Below are positions 53,963 to 61,543 of a stretch of DNA of 64,000 nucleotides, piece by piece. Location of the stretch: positions 62,001-126,000 of the forward strand of contig CAJJTI010000001.1 in the NCBI GenBank assembly GCA_905194705.1, read 5' to 3'. Position numbers and translations under genes: made by a program. The number at the start of each line of letters is the position of its first letter. Position 1 is the first letter of the stretch. Origin of the DNA: an uncultured Solobacterium sp. (lineage in GTDB: Bacteria; Bacillota_I; Bacilli_A; Erysipelotrichales; Erysipelotrichaceae). Under the pieces are notes generated by a model that worked only from the letters and a program-made list of their open reading frames with translations, was not told where the DNA came from and did not search any database.

Positions 53963-53976
53963 AATCAACTTATTAG

Positions 53977-54414
53977 CACGAGCTCTCCGATTCGAACAGA
54001 GACCGTAGGGTTTGGAGCCCTACAATACGGTTTTGCTTACCACTATAGTTTTCACTACCAGTTTTACTGTTTGTGGTCTGGACTATATCAGCTTGATATA
54101 CAAGTGTGGCATTTAGTCTCTACACATTTATAGAGTAAAGTAGGATACATAGAGAAGTGTACGGCTTTAATTTTCGACCTACTAAGCACTCCGCCTATTT
54201 TACACGGCATAGACAGCCTATGTTCTCTACTGTATTTTACTCTAATTTAGCTCGGTATTATCAGCTATCCATATTTCGGGACCTTAGACTTTCTTAGAAA
54301 GCTGATTCGCATGATTTTTATCATCTTATTTCGCTTTTACCGAATTTGCCACAATTTTCACGCCAAGCGTGCTCCAATTCGAAGACCGCTGTGCTACCAT
54401 TACACTAAGCTCGC
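53977..54414 (-). tRNA. tRNA-Trp(UCA), TGA-decoding, split by a group I intron
   Basis: Exon 1 is 54382-54414 (acceptor GCGAGCT, D-arm GTGT/GCAC, anticodon stem GCGGT, loop CTT); exon 2 is 53977-54035 (CAAA, ACCGT, variable region, T-arm CTCTG-TTCGAAT-CGGAG, acceptor AGCTCGT, discriminator G). The joined loop is CTTCAAA, anticodon UCA. This parallels the bacterial Trp arm (CCGGT-CTCCAAA-ACCGG) with CCA changed to UCA. G73 is a Trp identity base. The mature length is 92 nt because of a 19-nt hairpin in the variable loop; without it the tRNA is 73 nt. No CCA is encoded. Confidence 0.8.
54036..54381 (-). ncRNA. Group I intron in the anticodon loop of tRNA-Trp(UCA)
   Basis: 346 nt, between anticodon bases U34 and C35. 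Exon 1 ends in T, the intron ends in G. Core words on the - strand are GAGACTAAATG and GATATAGTCC (GACTA/TAGTC, P7) with a P8-like CTTG-TATAT-CAAG; the P3/P4 region is less like the other introns here. P1 can form between exon CTT and intron GAG with a U-G pair at the splice site, and outer GCG/CGC pairs. No ORF. Confidence 0.75.
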
Positions 54415-54415
54415 A

Positions 54416-54452
54416 TTTTACTACCTTTAGTTATACAGCAAAGGTAGTAAAA
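54416..54452. repeat. 13-bp perfect inverted repeat at the tRNA-Trp promoter
   Basis: TTTTACTACCTTT (54416-54428) and AAAGGTAGTAAAA (54440-54452) with an 11-nt centre. The right arm contains most of the -7 box. It could be an operator overlapping the promoter or a hairpin in the leader just before the tRNA. Confidence 0.72.
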
Positions 54453-54470
54453 AATCTGAAAATATACAAA
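54439..54470 (-). promoter_or_regulatory. Bacteroides-type promoter for tRNA-Trp(UCA) and HNH
   Basis: On the - strand TTTG, 20 nt, TACCTTTG, in the short gap between the VWA gene stop (54471) and the tRNA 5' end (54414). An exact consensus match with the expected spacing; the start site would be about 15 nt before the tRNA. Confidence 0.8.
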
Positions 54471-56417
54471 TTAAACATCTACTCTTTTAAGTTTAGATAT
54501 TAACGTATTCATAACGTATCCAGATAAGTCACTTGGAAAAGTATTCATATCTGTCATGACAACATAATGATTAAACATATCCTGAGGTCGGAAGTGGCTT
54601 TCAATAGCAATTTGACAAACTAGAGTATCTCCATTTGATTCAATTCTATTTACTACCTTTTTAACTTCCTCTACAGCAGGTTGTCCTCTTAAACCATATG
54701 CATTAGGTACTCCATCAGAAATTACAAACATTAAAAGTGGTTTCGAAGTTTGCTTTCTAACCATTTTATATGTCTCTTCAATAGCAACAGAGTCTTTGTT
54801 ATTAGAATAACTTTCAACTTTACCTAAAGCATAACGGTTCCTATTCCAGTGATCACGATATACATTAATAGTAACTTCTCCCATATGTCGATTATCTGCA
54901 GTATGACCATAAACATAAAAGTCACATTGCTTTAAACGTAAAAATACCTCATTAAGTAATATTGCACATTTTCTTGCAGATGCGATATTAGTTCCGCTCA
55001 TAGAGCCACTCTCATCAATCAATACACAAACATCTAAACCAGGAGTAGTACGTTTAAACTTATTTGAATAGACAGTTTCTACTGCTTGATAAGCTTCAGC
55101 TAATTTATTAGTATCTAGCACACCTCTTCGCATTCCTGTTAAACGATATTCCTGTTCAACAAAGAATTTGCTAAAAGTATTAACTAAACCATTAATATGT
55201 TGTTTTACTGTATCAAAATCCGCTTTATAACGTCTTTCGTAATCTTCTTGTTTTACAATAAAAACATCATCTTTTATTTGCTTACACTCATCAGCAATTT
55301 CTTTAGAATCCCACTCATCTTTAATTTCATTACTATTTAAAGAAGTATTAGAAGTAATTAAACGTCGCATTTGTTCAGCTAATTTCTCAGCTGCCTGTTT
55401 TATTTCTTCTTGAGTATATGCTTTAATAGGTTCTTGTTTCTTTTTGCCCGCAGATCCCTCATCAGAACCACTTTTGGGAGAACTTTGTGTTTTACTATTC
55501 TTATCTGATCCTTCATTATCTTTAGAATCTTGTTTTTGAGAAGACTGTTTAGAATTTTGAGGGTCAGAACTTCCGTCTGATCCTTCTTGGCCTTCACCTG
55601 AATCAGACTGTCCTTCACTAGAATCAGATTGATCTTGTTCTTCATCTCCTTCTTGTTGTTCTTCAGGCGGAGGAGGTGGGAACTTAAAGTAATCTAGTAA
55701 TAGCTTATAAATTTTTTCTGCTTTATCATAAGCTTCTTTAGAATTATTTCCAAAGTCACAAAGAACTTTCTTAATTTTATCAAACAAAACCTGATGTCGA
55801 TAAATAACCTTAGTATCTACTCTTGCAGGATATCTTACAATATATAAAATGTTTTGTAATACATCCATTAAATCATCCTGTTTTTCAGCTTTTTTATATA
55901 ACAAATCAAAATAATAATATTTTGCTTGCCCAATAAAATTAGCATACCCAGGATAATTTTGTGTAGTATTGTATTCAATTCGTTCATCTTCAATAGTATT
56001 GAACAGATTAAAAAGGAACTTATTAGGTCTATTTTTACGAATTTCTGCCATATCTGTATATAATATGTGAGAAAATTCATGAATAGTTGTACCTAAGAAT
56101 ACATCTAATTTAACATTATTATCGATTTTATTATCATCATATACTTTAGTAGAAACAATAACTGTTTTTCCATCTGTACATGAAGTTTCTGCGTCTACAT
56201 TTAACTGTATTCGAATACTTCTTGGGATATCCATAATATCCCTAATGTCACACGCGTGGCGATAGGAATCTCTTAAAAGTTTTCTTTTATTCAAATCAGG
56301 TGCAAAGAAAGAAGAATACGATCCACTTACTTTAGTATCCCATCCTAAACGAGTAGATCCTTTATAAGTAGATGTATAATTCTTACCTTTACGCCCAAAC
56401 CAGTCAGTAAATGACAT
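54471..56417 (-). CDS. VWA protein with N-terminal HExxH, CobT-like (pair B)
   Basis: 648 aa, no in-frame TGA (four Trp codons, all TGG). N-terminal domain with GTTIHEFSHILYTDMAE (HExxH, about 113) followed by NTIEDERIE, like metallopeptidase-fold regions of CobT/DUF2201 proteins. A long acidic Ser/Gly/Gln linker spans about residues 255-330. The C-terminal VWA domain has CVLIDESGSMSGTN (MIDAS DxSxS) and VISDGVPN. It starts 1 nt after the MoxR ATPase stop. It should act with that ATPase; target unknown. Confidence 0.85.
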   Translation of the reverse strand: MSFTDWFGRKGKNYTSTYKGSTRLGWDTKVSGSYSSFFAPDLNKRKLLRDSYRHACDIRDIMDIPRSIRIQLNVDAETSCTDGKTVIVSTKVYDDNKIDNNVKLDVFLGTTIHEFSHILYTDMAEIRKNRPNKFLFNLFNTIEDERIEYNTTQNYPGYANFIGQAKYYYFDLLYKKAEKQDDLMDVLQNILYIVRYPARVDTKVIYRHQVLFDKIKKVLCDFGNNSKEAYDKAEKIYKLLLDYFKFPPPPPEEQQEGDEEQDQSDSSEGQSDSGEGQEGSDGSSDPQNSKQSSQKQDSKDNEGSDKNSKTQSSPKSGSDEGSAGKKKQEPIKAYTQEEIKQAAEKLAEQMRRLITSNTSLNSNEIKDEWDSKEIADECKQIKDDVFIVKQEDYERRYKADFDTVKQHINGLVNTFSKFFVEQEYRLTGMRRGVLDTNKLAEAYQAVETVYSNKFKRTTPGLDVCVLIDESGSMSGTNIASARKCAILLNEVFLRLKQCDFYVYGHTADNRHMGEVTINVYRDHWNRNRYALGKVESYSNNKDSVAIEETYKMVRKQTSKPLLMFVISDGVPNAYGLRGQPAVEEVKKVVNRIESNGDTLVCQIAIESHFRPQDMFNHYVVMTDMNTFPSDLSGYVMNTLISKLKRVDV

Positions 56418-56418
56418 A

Positions 56419-57594
56419 TTATTTACTCATTAACAATTTTCGTACTAATTCTCGAGACTCTTTACTATCACATAGTGGAATTAATACATAATTTAATGCA
56501 TCTAATGTTGACCATCCATCATGAATTAATTCTGCAATCATTAAAGTTTCTCGAGTTGATACTGTAGTTGCAGCCTCTGCATTTTCTGCCATCCTACGAA
56601 GTTTAGCAGCAATAGAAGTAATCATATCAGCATCCTGTTTCTCAATATCACATCTCTTCATGAGAACTCGAGCTTCAATGTCTGCAGGAAGATATGTAAA
56701 TTCAATTGGGAAGAAACGATTCTTTAATGCTTTATCAAGAGTTGAGGTACCAGTATATTCAATACCAATATTACAAGTTGATATAAAGCATACTTCAGGA
56801 TGAATAGGAATTTCACGAATATCCTTAGAACCTGCAATTTCTACAGGCAAAGTCCTACGATGGTCAAGAGCAGGAAAAAGTATATTGAGGCAGGTAGCAG
56901 GCGCACGCGACAGCTCATCTAAAACAATAACTCCAGGTTTTTGAACATCTTGAGTAAATTTAGCATAGTCGAAGATAGACTTCCCCTCTTCGAGACGATG
57001 AACACCAAGTAAGTCTGATATAGGATCATGCATGGCACCCATATCATAAATAGTACAAGGAAGTCCTAATTGCTTACAAATTAATTCTACTACTTGTGTT
57101 TTACCAGATCCAGTAGGACCAGTTAGCATTGTATTTACACGTTTATAAATATTTCGAGTAAGTAGATAAAAAGTTTCATCCTTAATATAGAAACCATCTT
57201 TATCAATAGACATAGGAACTATATCAGGATTATTTTTAATTTGATATAAAACTTTTGACTTTAATTTAGCTTCTTCCTCTTCTATTTCTTCAGGAGTCTT
57301 ATCCCTATTTTTAAGGTATTTTTGATATCCAGAATCTGCCTCAGGATTATCCGCTATTGAATATACGTCTCCAGAATAAGAATAATACTTTTGTGTTGAT
57401 GCAAAATTTAGCTGTTTAGCATATAATCCAACTATACAATCAAAAGGATGTTGTACCCTATCAATTGTATACTGAGAAATAGATACAGCTAATTCATAAA
57501 CAGGAGTTTTGTCAGGAAAATACTGCTTAGGCAATATTTGCCAAGTTCTTCGAGATCTAGTTTCAGTTAATTTACAATAAATTATCTCTGCCAT
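56419..57594 (-). CDS. MoxR/CbbQ-type AAA+ ATPase (pair B)
   Basis: 391 aa, no TGA. Walker A MLTGPTGSGKTQVVEL (about 156-171), Walker B VIVLDELSRAPATCL, sensor 1 FISTCNIG, arginine finger region LKNRFFPIEF. About 140 extra N-terminal residues precede the AAA+ core. Its ATG overlaps the GMP-reductase-like stop. Unlike the pair A ATPase it has no intron at Walker B. Confidence 0.87.
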   Translation of the reverse strand: MAEIIYCKLTETRSRRTWQILPKQYFPDKTPVYELAVSISQYTIDRVQHPFDCIVGLYAKQLNFASTQKYYSYSGDVYSIADNPEADSGYQKYLKNRDKTPEEIEEEEAKLKSKVLYQIKNNPDIVPMSIDKDGFYIKDETFYLLTRNIYKRVNTMLTGPTGSGKTQVVELICKQLGLPCTIYDMGAMHDPISDLLGVHRLEEGKSIFDYAKFTQDVQKPGVIVLDELSRAPATCLNILFPALDHRRTLPVEIAGSKDIREIPIHPEVCFISTCNIGIEYTGTSTLDKALKNRFFPIEFTYLPADIEARVLMKRCDIEKQDADMITSIAAKLRRMAENAEAATTVSTRETLMIAELIHDGWSTLDALNYVLIPLCDSKESRELVRKLLMSK

Positions 57595-58634
57595 TACTTA
57601 TAATATGATAAATATTCAGAAGGACTAACAATACGATATTCTGTATTTTTAAAATCACTAAGTGTAAAAGAGTTTGTATAACTCATCATTGATCGAAGAT
57701 AATGAACAAAATTCTCACACCATCCACTTAAAGGATACAAAATAGGTACTGTAACTTCTATTCCTTCTGCTGTTTTTAATTTTTGACTTCCAGTTTCTAC
57801 TTGAGCTTTTTTAGTAGACATCCCATAATAAACTCGGTCTCGAGCAATATACTCTCCTCGTACCCAATGTTCTATTACTTTACCACAAGCTTCTTCTGCT
57901 TGAGCAAAGATTTTGCCTACCATTACATAATCTGCACCTAATGCTAACGCTTTAATAATCTTATCATAATTATCAAATCCTCCATCAGCTACAATAAATG
58001 GCAAAGACTCATATTTATGGGAAATACGCATAGCTTCTGCATCTTTAATTGCTTTTTCTATCTCCCACTTACGATCTACAACCTCTTTAATTAAAGAAGC
58101 CATAGCATAATGAACTCCTCCATTTGCAGAAGTAGTACATACTGATCCACCACCAATTCCAACACGTACAAAATCAATACCAGCTAAGGCATAATCTATA
58201 TAAGTATCAGGATTTGCAATATTGCCTGCCATTAGTATAACATGACCTCCATATTTCTGTTTTACAGATTTACAAAGATCAATAAGCTTACGCATATGAC
58301 CATTAGCAATATCTACGCATATATAAAATATTTCTTCCTCCTTAATTTCACCTAATTCTAGACCTGCAAATGTTTCAAATTCAGATAAACTTAAGGCCAC
58401 AAAAGTTTTTGACATTAACTCATATCTAGTAGATAAATCTACTGAACGAGGAATTATAGTATTTATTTTATTATCCATAAATACCTGATAATTGCTCTCG
58501 TTAATTACTGAACTCATAGGAGCAGTAAACAACGGGAGCATATTATTAGCATTATATGGATTACATTGTTCACGATGTTCAATATCACTAATCCTAGCAG
58601 GTACTAAACAAATATCGTTCAATCCATATGTCAT
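57594..58634 (-). CDS. IMP dehydrogenase / GMP reductase family enzyme
   Basis: 346 aa (beta/alpha)8 barrel. TAPMSSVIN near the N terminus; VRVGIGGGSVCTTSA with catalytic Cys166; FIVADGGFDNYDKIIKALALG and VMVGK for phosphate binding; YYGMSTKKAQ is the mobile-flap segment. No CBS insert, so closer to GMP reductase in size. It would steer guanine nucleotides towards IMP/ATP or GMP; which direction cannot be decided by eye. Auxiliary metabolic gene. Confidence 0.88.
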   Translation of the reverse strand: MTYGLNDICLVPARISDIEHREQCNPYNANNMLPLFTAPMSSVINESNYQVFMDNKINTIIPRSVDLSTRYELMSKTFVALSLSEFETFAGLELGEIKEEEIFYICVDIANGHMRKLIDLCKSVKQKYGGHVILMAGNIANPDTYIDYALAGIDFVRVGIGGGSVCTTSANGGVHYAMASLIKEVVDRKWEIEKAIKDAEAMRISHKYESLPFIVADGGFDNYDKIIKALALGADYVMVGKIFAQAEEACGKVIEHWVRGEYIARDRVYYGMSTKKAQVETGSQKLKTAEGIEVTVPILYPLSGWCENFVHYLRSMMSYTNSFTLSDFKNTEYRIVSPSEYLSYYK

Positions 58635-58637
58635 CTT

Positions 58638-58775
58638 TTAATCTTTTTTAGATTGTTTCTTTTCACGTTTTTCAGGGTCTTTAAACTTTTTTACCTTTTT
58701 ACGATTAGGCTTAAAAGTTTCCTCTTCTTTACTAAATGTCTTACCAACTTGATAATCCCGAATAAACTTACCCAT
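58638..58775 (-). CDS. Small, highly basic peptide
   Basis: 45 aa with about sixteen Lys/Arg residues (NRKKVKKFKDPEKREKK), starts MGKFIRDYQVGK. It follows an intrinsic terminator and lies 3 nt before the GMP-reductase-like gene. Nucleic-acid binding is plausible from charge alone. Confidence 0.6.
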   Translation of the reverse strand: MGKFIRDYQVGKTFSKEEETFKPNRKKVKKFKDPEKREKKQSKKD

Positions 58776-58780
58776 ACTTA

Positions 58781-58811
58781 TAAAAACAAAAAGAGGGAAT
58801 TAATCCCTCTT
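58781..58811 (-). terminator. Intrinsic terminator after the 259-aa gene
   Basis: On the - strand AAGAGGGA, loop TTAAT, TCCCTCTT, then TTTGTTTTTA. Perfect 8-bp stem with a U-rich tail overlapping the stop codon. It separates the hypothetical/HD genes from the GMP-reductase/MoxR/VWA unit. Confidence 0.82.
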
Positions 58812-59589
58812 ATTCAATGACTAACGAACCAGGAGCAAGCCCTAATTCCTTTTCAATCTCGGTTATTGTTTTAGTAACTTTAGGTTTGCGAACTTTACGT
58901 TCCCAAGCTACTTCCATATTACTTACATCCTTTAGATTGTAATATTTACTTGTAGGCTTAAGAATACGTACAACTCTATAAGGACGATCTTCAGTAATAT
59001 TATTAATATATCCTGAAGCAGCTAAATTACTTCCTGAAAAGTGCATTACTGTACCATTACTAAGTACAATTCCATACCGAATCATACCTGCATTTTCAAA
59101 CTGAACGATTCGTCCAGGTACCAACTCTTTATGGAAGTTAGACTCTTTATCTTCAGATTTTTCCTCTGCAGCGTTTTCTTCTTCCTGTTCTCGTTCTTCT
59201 TTAGCTTCCATAATACACTTAGCCAAAATCTCTTTAGGAATATGCCGACTAAAAACCTGCATTAAAGGATGTTCAAAAATAGTTTTAAGATCGATCTCCT
59301 CTTTATCTTCTTCAGACTTATCGGTTTCCTCATCTTCGTCTTCCTTAAGAAATTCAAGAGCATGTGATAAATCATTAGTTGTATAGATTTTAGCATGATC
59401 TTCAACAAATTTATCAATTTCTTTTCGACCTTTAACATAGAAGAATGTTTTATCCTCCTTATCAATTAAAATTGAGAATTCTCCAAATGCAATAGGAAAA
59501 ATAGGTGAGTTTCCAGCTTTGTAATCTAGACTTCCAAGAGCCAGAGCCAAAATAGGCATGTTTTCGGTTTTTACTAATAAATAACGCAT
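58810..59589 (-). CDS. Hypothetical protein with acidic linkers
   Basis: 259 aa. The N-terminal domain (MRYLLVKTENMPILALAL) is beta-rich; two strongly acidic stretches (DEDEETDKSEEDKEE and EEREQEEENAAEE) separate it from a C-terminal domain with RIVQFENAGMIRYGIVLSNG, a small beta-barrel-like segment. No TGA. Function unknown. Confidence 0.72.
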   Translation of the reverse strand: MRYLLVKTENMPILALALGSLDYKAGNSPIFPIAFGEFSILIDKEDKTFFYVKGRKEIDKFVEDHAKIYTTNDLSHALEFLKEDEDEETDKSEEDKEEIDLKTIFEHPLMQVFSRHIPKEILAKCIMEAKEEREQEEENAAEEKSEDKESNFHKELVPGRIVQFENAGMIRYGIVLSNGTVMHFSGSNLAASGYINNITEDRPYRVVRILKPTSKYYNLKDVSNMEVAWERKVRKPKVTKTITEIEKELGLAPGSLVIE

Positions 59590-59600
59590 TATATTAAATT

Positions 59601-60458
59601 TTATTTTTCTGTAGTTTTACAAACTTCTGTAATTTCATATACAGAATTTCTTGTTTTAAAACAATTTTTGCTAACAATTTCTACAACAGGAGATGTAGAG
59701 AATCCAAGTCCTAGATATACTCTATGTCCTTTTGTAATAGGTTCAATTAGCCTACCTATTTTTTCATATCCAGTATTAATTCCATTAGGATGATGTCCTG
59801 GAACATAACTACAAGTATCATTATCTGATAACTTAGTAATTTTAACGGTTTCTCCACGTTTGTAAGTAATTTTATCATAATAAATCTCTCTTACCTTTTG
59901 GAGTATTTCGTCTCGATGATCATCCTTATCGTAGATTGAACCTTCACAATCACATTGTTTTAGTAGAATTAAAAGTTCTACATTTACTTCATTAAGATTA
60001 TTAGCTAGTTTTAGTATAGCTTTTTCAGGATTTGTCTGTTCAAGAATATACATAGGCTGCATATGCCAGCGAACTAATGAAATAATTGCTGTATGTAAAT
60101 GTTTATCTACTTCTAACTTAACTAATAAATCTTTTGCAATTTCTGCACTTTTAATTGCATGGTTACTTGCATGATATAGGCCATCTTCTCCTTTCTTTGT
60201 TGTAAAAGCTTTGCCAACATCATGCAATAAAGCAGCATATACTAAAATTTCTCTAATTTCAGGTGATGCTAAATAATCAATAGTTTCATTTGAAATATGA
60301 TCTAATGCACTTTGTACAACCATACAAGTATGTACAAAAGCATTACCCTCTTTGTGCCATATTTCATTTTGAGGTATTCGTTTTAGTTTTTCTATTTCAG
60401 GGATTAAATCTAATTTTTCCCAATGAAATGTGTTTTCAGTTGAATCGTATAATTTCAT
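59601..60458 (-). CDS. HD-domain phosphohydrolase
   Basis: 285 aa. GNAFVHTCMVV and AALLHDVGKAFTT give the HD metal-binding His and His-Asp pair, with NHAIKSAEIAK and SLVRWHMQP following, as in tRNA nucleotidyltransferase/dNTPase-type HD domains. I chose ATG 60458, ten nt after the upstream stop, over an in-frame ATG at 60497 inside that gene. A nucleotidase or dNTP-hydrolase role is possible. No TGA. Confidence 0.82.
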   Translation of the reverse strand: MKLYDSTENTFHWEKLDLIPEIEKLKRIPQNEIWHKEGNAFVHTCMVVQSALDHISNETIDYLASPEIREILVYAALLHDVGKAFTTKKGEDGLYHASNHAIKSAEIAKDLLVKLEVDKHLHTAIISLVRWHMQPMYILEQTNPEKAILKLANNLNEVNVELLILLKQCDCEGSIYDKDDHRDEILQKVREIYYDKITYKRGETVKITKLSDNDTCSYVPGHHPNGINTGYEKIGRLIEPITKGHRVYLGLGFSTSPVVEIVSKNCFKTRNSVYEITEVCKTTEK

Positions 60459-60468
60459 ATATAATAAT

Positions 60469-60741
60469 TTATGCACCTTCGTTTTCATCAAATTCAAGTC
60501 TGTAATAATTTTTATGAGAACATATTACAGTTCCTGTTCGTTTTTCAAGATCTACTCCAATCAAACCTATAAAATTATTACATTCTCTACACATGCCTGA
60601 ACAAATATGTGGTTTAAGACCATCGCGAATAACATGTTTTATACTTTCTCTTTCAAAATTGTCTATAGAACAAATATTACATTCTATAAAATTTTGTGAA
60701 AAATCTGTAGGAAAGTATTTCTGAACTTTATATAATATCAT
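60469..60741 (-). CDS. Small cysteine-rich, zinc-binding-like protein
   Basis: 90 aa with CNIC (about 21-24), HICSGMCREC and VICSHKNY, enough for one or two zinc sites. CSGMCRECNNFIGLIG resembles the zinc knuckle of recombination-endonuclease-VII-like folds, but the catalytic set is not clear. No TGA. Confidence 0.68.
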   Translation of the reverse strand: MILYKVQKYFPTDFSQNFIECNICSIDNFERESIKHVIRDGLKPHICSGMCRECNNFIGLIGVDLEKRTGTVICSHKNYYRLEFDENEGA

Positions 60742-60757
60742 AGTTATATTTATTTAG

Positions 60758-60844
60758 TATAGGAGGCGGGAGTCGAACCCGCAATGAGCATTGCAGCTCG
60801 CCAGATTAGAAGTCTGGTCCATTATCCATTCTGGTCACTCCTAC
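60758..60844 (-). tRNA. tRNA-Arg(UCU) with unusual long variable arm
   Basis: 87 nt. Acceptor GTAGGAG/CTCCTAT, U8 G9, D-arm with CCA/TGG, anticodon arm CCAGA-CTTCTAA-TCTGG (anticodon UCU, codon AGA), T-arm GCGGG-TTCGACT-CCCGC, discriminator A. The variable region is 18 nt with a stem GAGC-TGCAAT-GCTC, which is a class II feature not normal for tRNA-Arg; without it the length is 73 nt. The loop CTTCTAA is typical of Arg(UCU). AGA is a common Arg codon in this phage. The 5' part overlaps the HNH gene. Confidence 0.87.
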
Positions 60845-61433
60845 TTTTATAGTATCTATAATAATATCTGTCTCCGTTTTTATTTTTAGATTTGTAAGTA
60901 TCCAACTGAGAATCGCAATTAGGACATATACATCTTAAATTATCTCTTTTATTATTAGAAGCATGACCGTCAATATGATCTAAAATAAAAACTAACTCTT
61001 TCCCATTTCAACTGGGTTCCATCCCACAAATGGCACATTTATTATTCTGTTCCTCTAATATATACTTCTTAGATGATCTAGGGTTATAATTAGCTCTCAT
61101 AATAGAAGGATCTCCATTAAGAATTAATTCATATCTTTTCTTAGATTGGTACTCTTGTTGACATTTACTACTACAATAAATTCCGCTATGAGATAAATAT
61201 AATATAAATTCTTTTCCACAGTTCTTACAGATACCTTTTTTAGCAGTTCCTCTTCTAAAAGTTTCGCATGGATTTACTGCTCTTCTAGAAGGAACAATTA
61301 TATTTAAACGTTGTGCTACTTTTCTAATATTGCTACCACTACATTTATACTTACGACCTACTTCTTCAAAACTTAATTTTTCATCAATAAGGAACTTAAT
61401 TAAATTTTCTTTTTCTAATTTTCAACTTATCAT
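60822..61433 (-). CDS. HNH homing endonuclease overlapping tRNA-Arg
   Basis: 203 aa with two TGA = Trp (MISWKLE, EPSWNGK). The N-terminal helix-turn-helix reads SFEEVGRKYKCSGSNIRKV; zinc-ribbon CKNCGKEF and YCSSKCQQEY; HNH CAICGMEP, LDHIDGHASNNKRDNLR and CPNC. Its last codons (SRSDQNG and TAA) lie in the acceptor and D-arm of tRNA-Arg. It and its TGA codons stand out in a region where the neighbours use only TGG, consistent with later arrival. Confidence 0.87.
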
Positions 61434-61460
61434 ATATTTTATATTTAAAATTTTCGTACA

Positions 61461-61492
61461 CAAAGATACAAAAATTTTATTAAAAATACAAA
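61461..61492 (-). promoter_or_regulatory. Bacteroides-type promoter for the HNH/tRNA-Arg unit
   Basis: On the - strand TTTG, 20 nt, TATCTTTG, about 28 nt before the HNH ATG. The transcript would run through the HNH gene into tRNA-Arg. Confidence 0.75.
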
Positions 61493-61543
61493 GTTCGAAT
61501 CAAAAATTAATTTCTATCCCTTGAACTACGGGAGCAAGATTAT

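Noticed and set aside
54004-54024. tRNA-Trp(CCA) using the TAGGG-CTCCAAA-CCCTA hairpin as anticodon arm
   Set aside because: No join with the 5' half that begins after T and ends at G gives a proper cloverleaf; the GCGGT/ACCGT arm with loop CTTCAAA fits all parts, leaving this hairpin in the variable region.
53977-54414. tRNA-Cys(GCA) by splicing one base earlier at both ends
   Set aside because: The intron would then end in A instead of the invariant G, and discriminator G fits Trp, not Cys.
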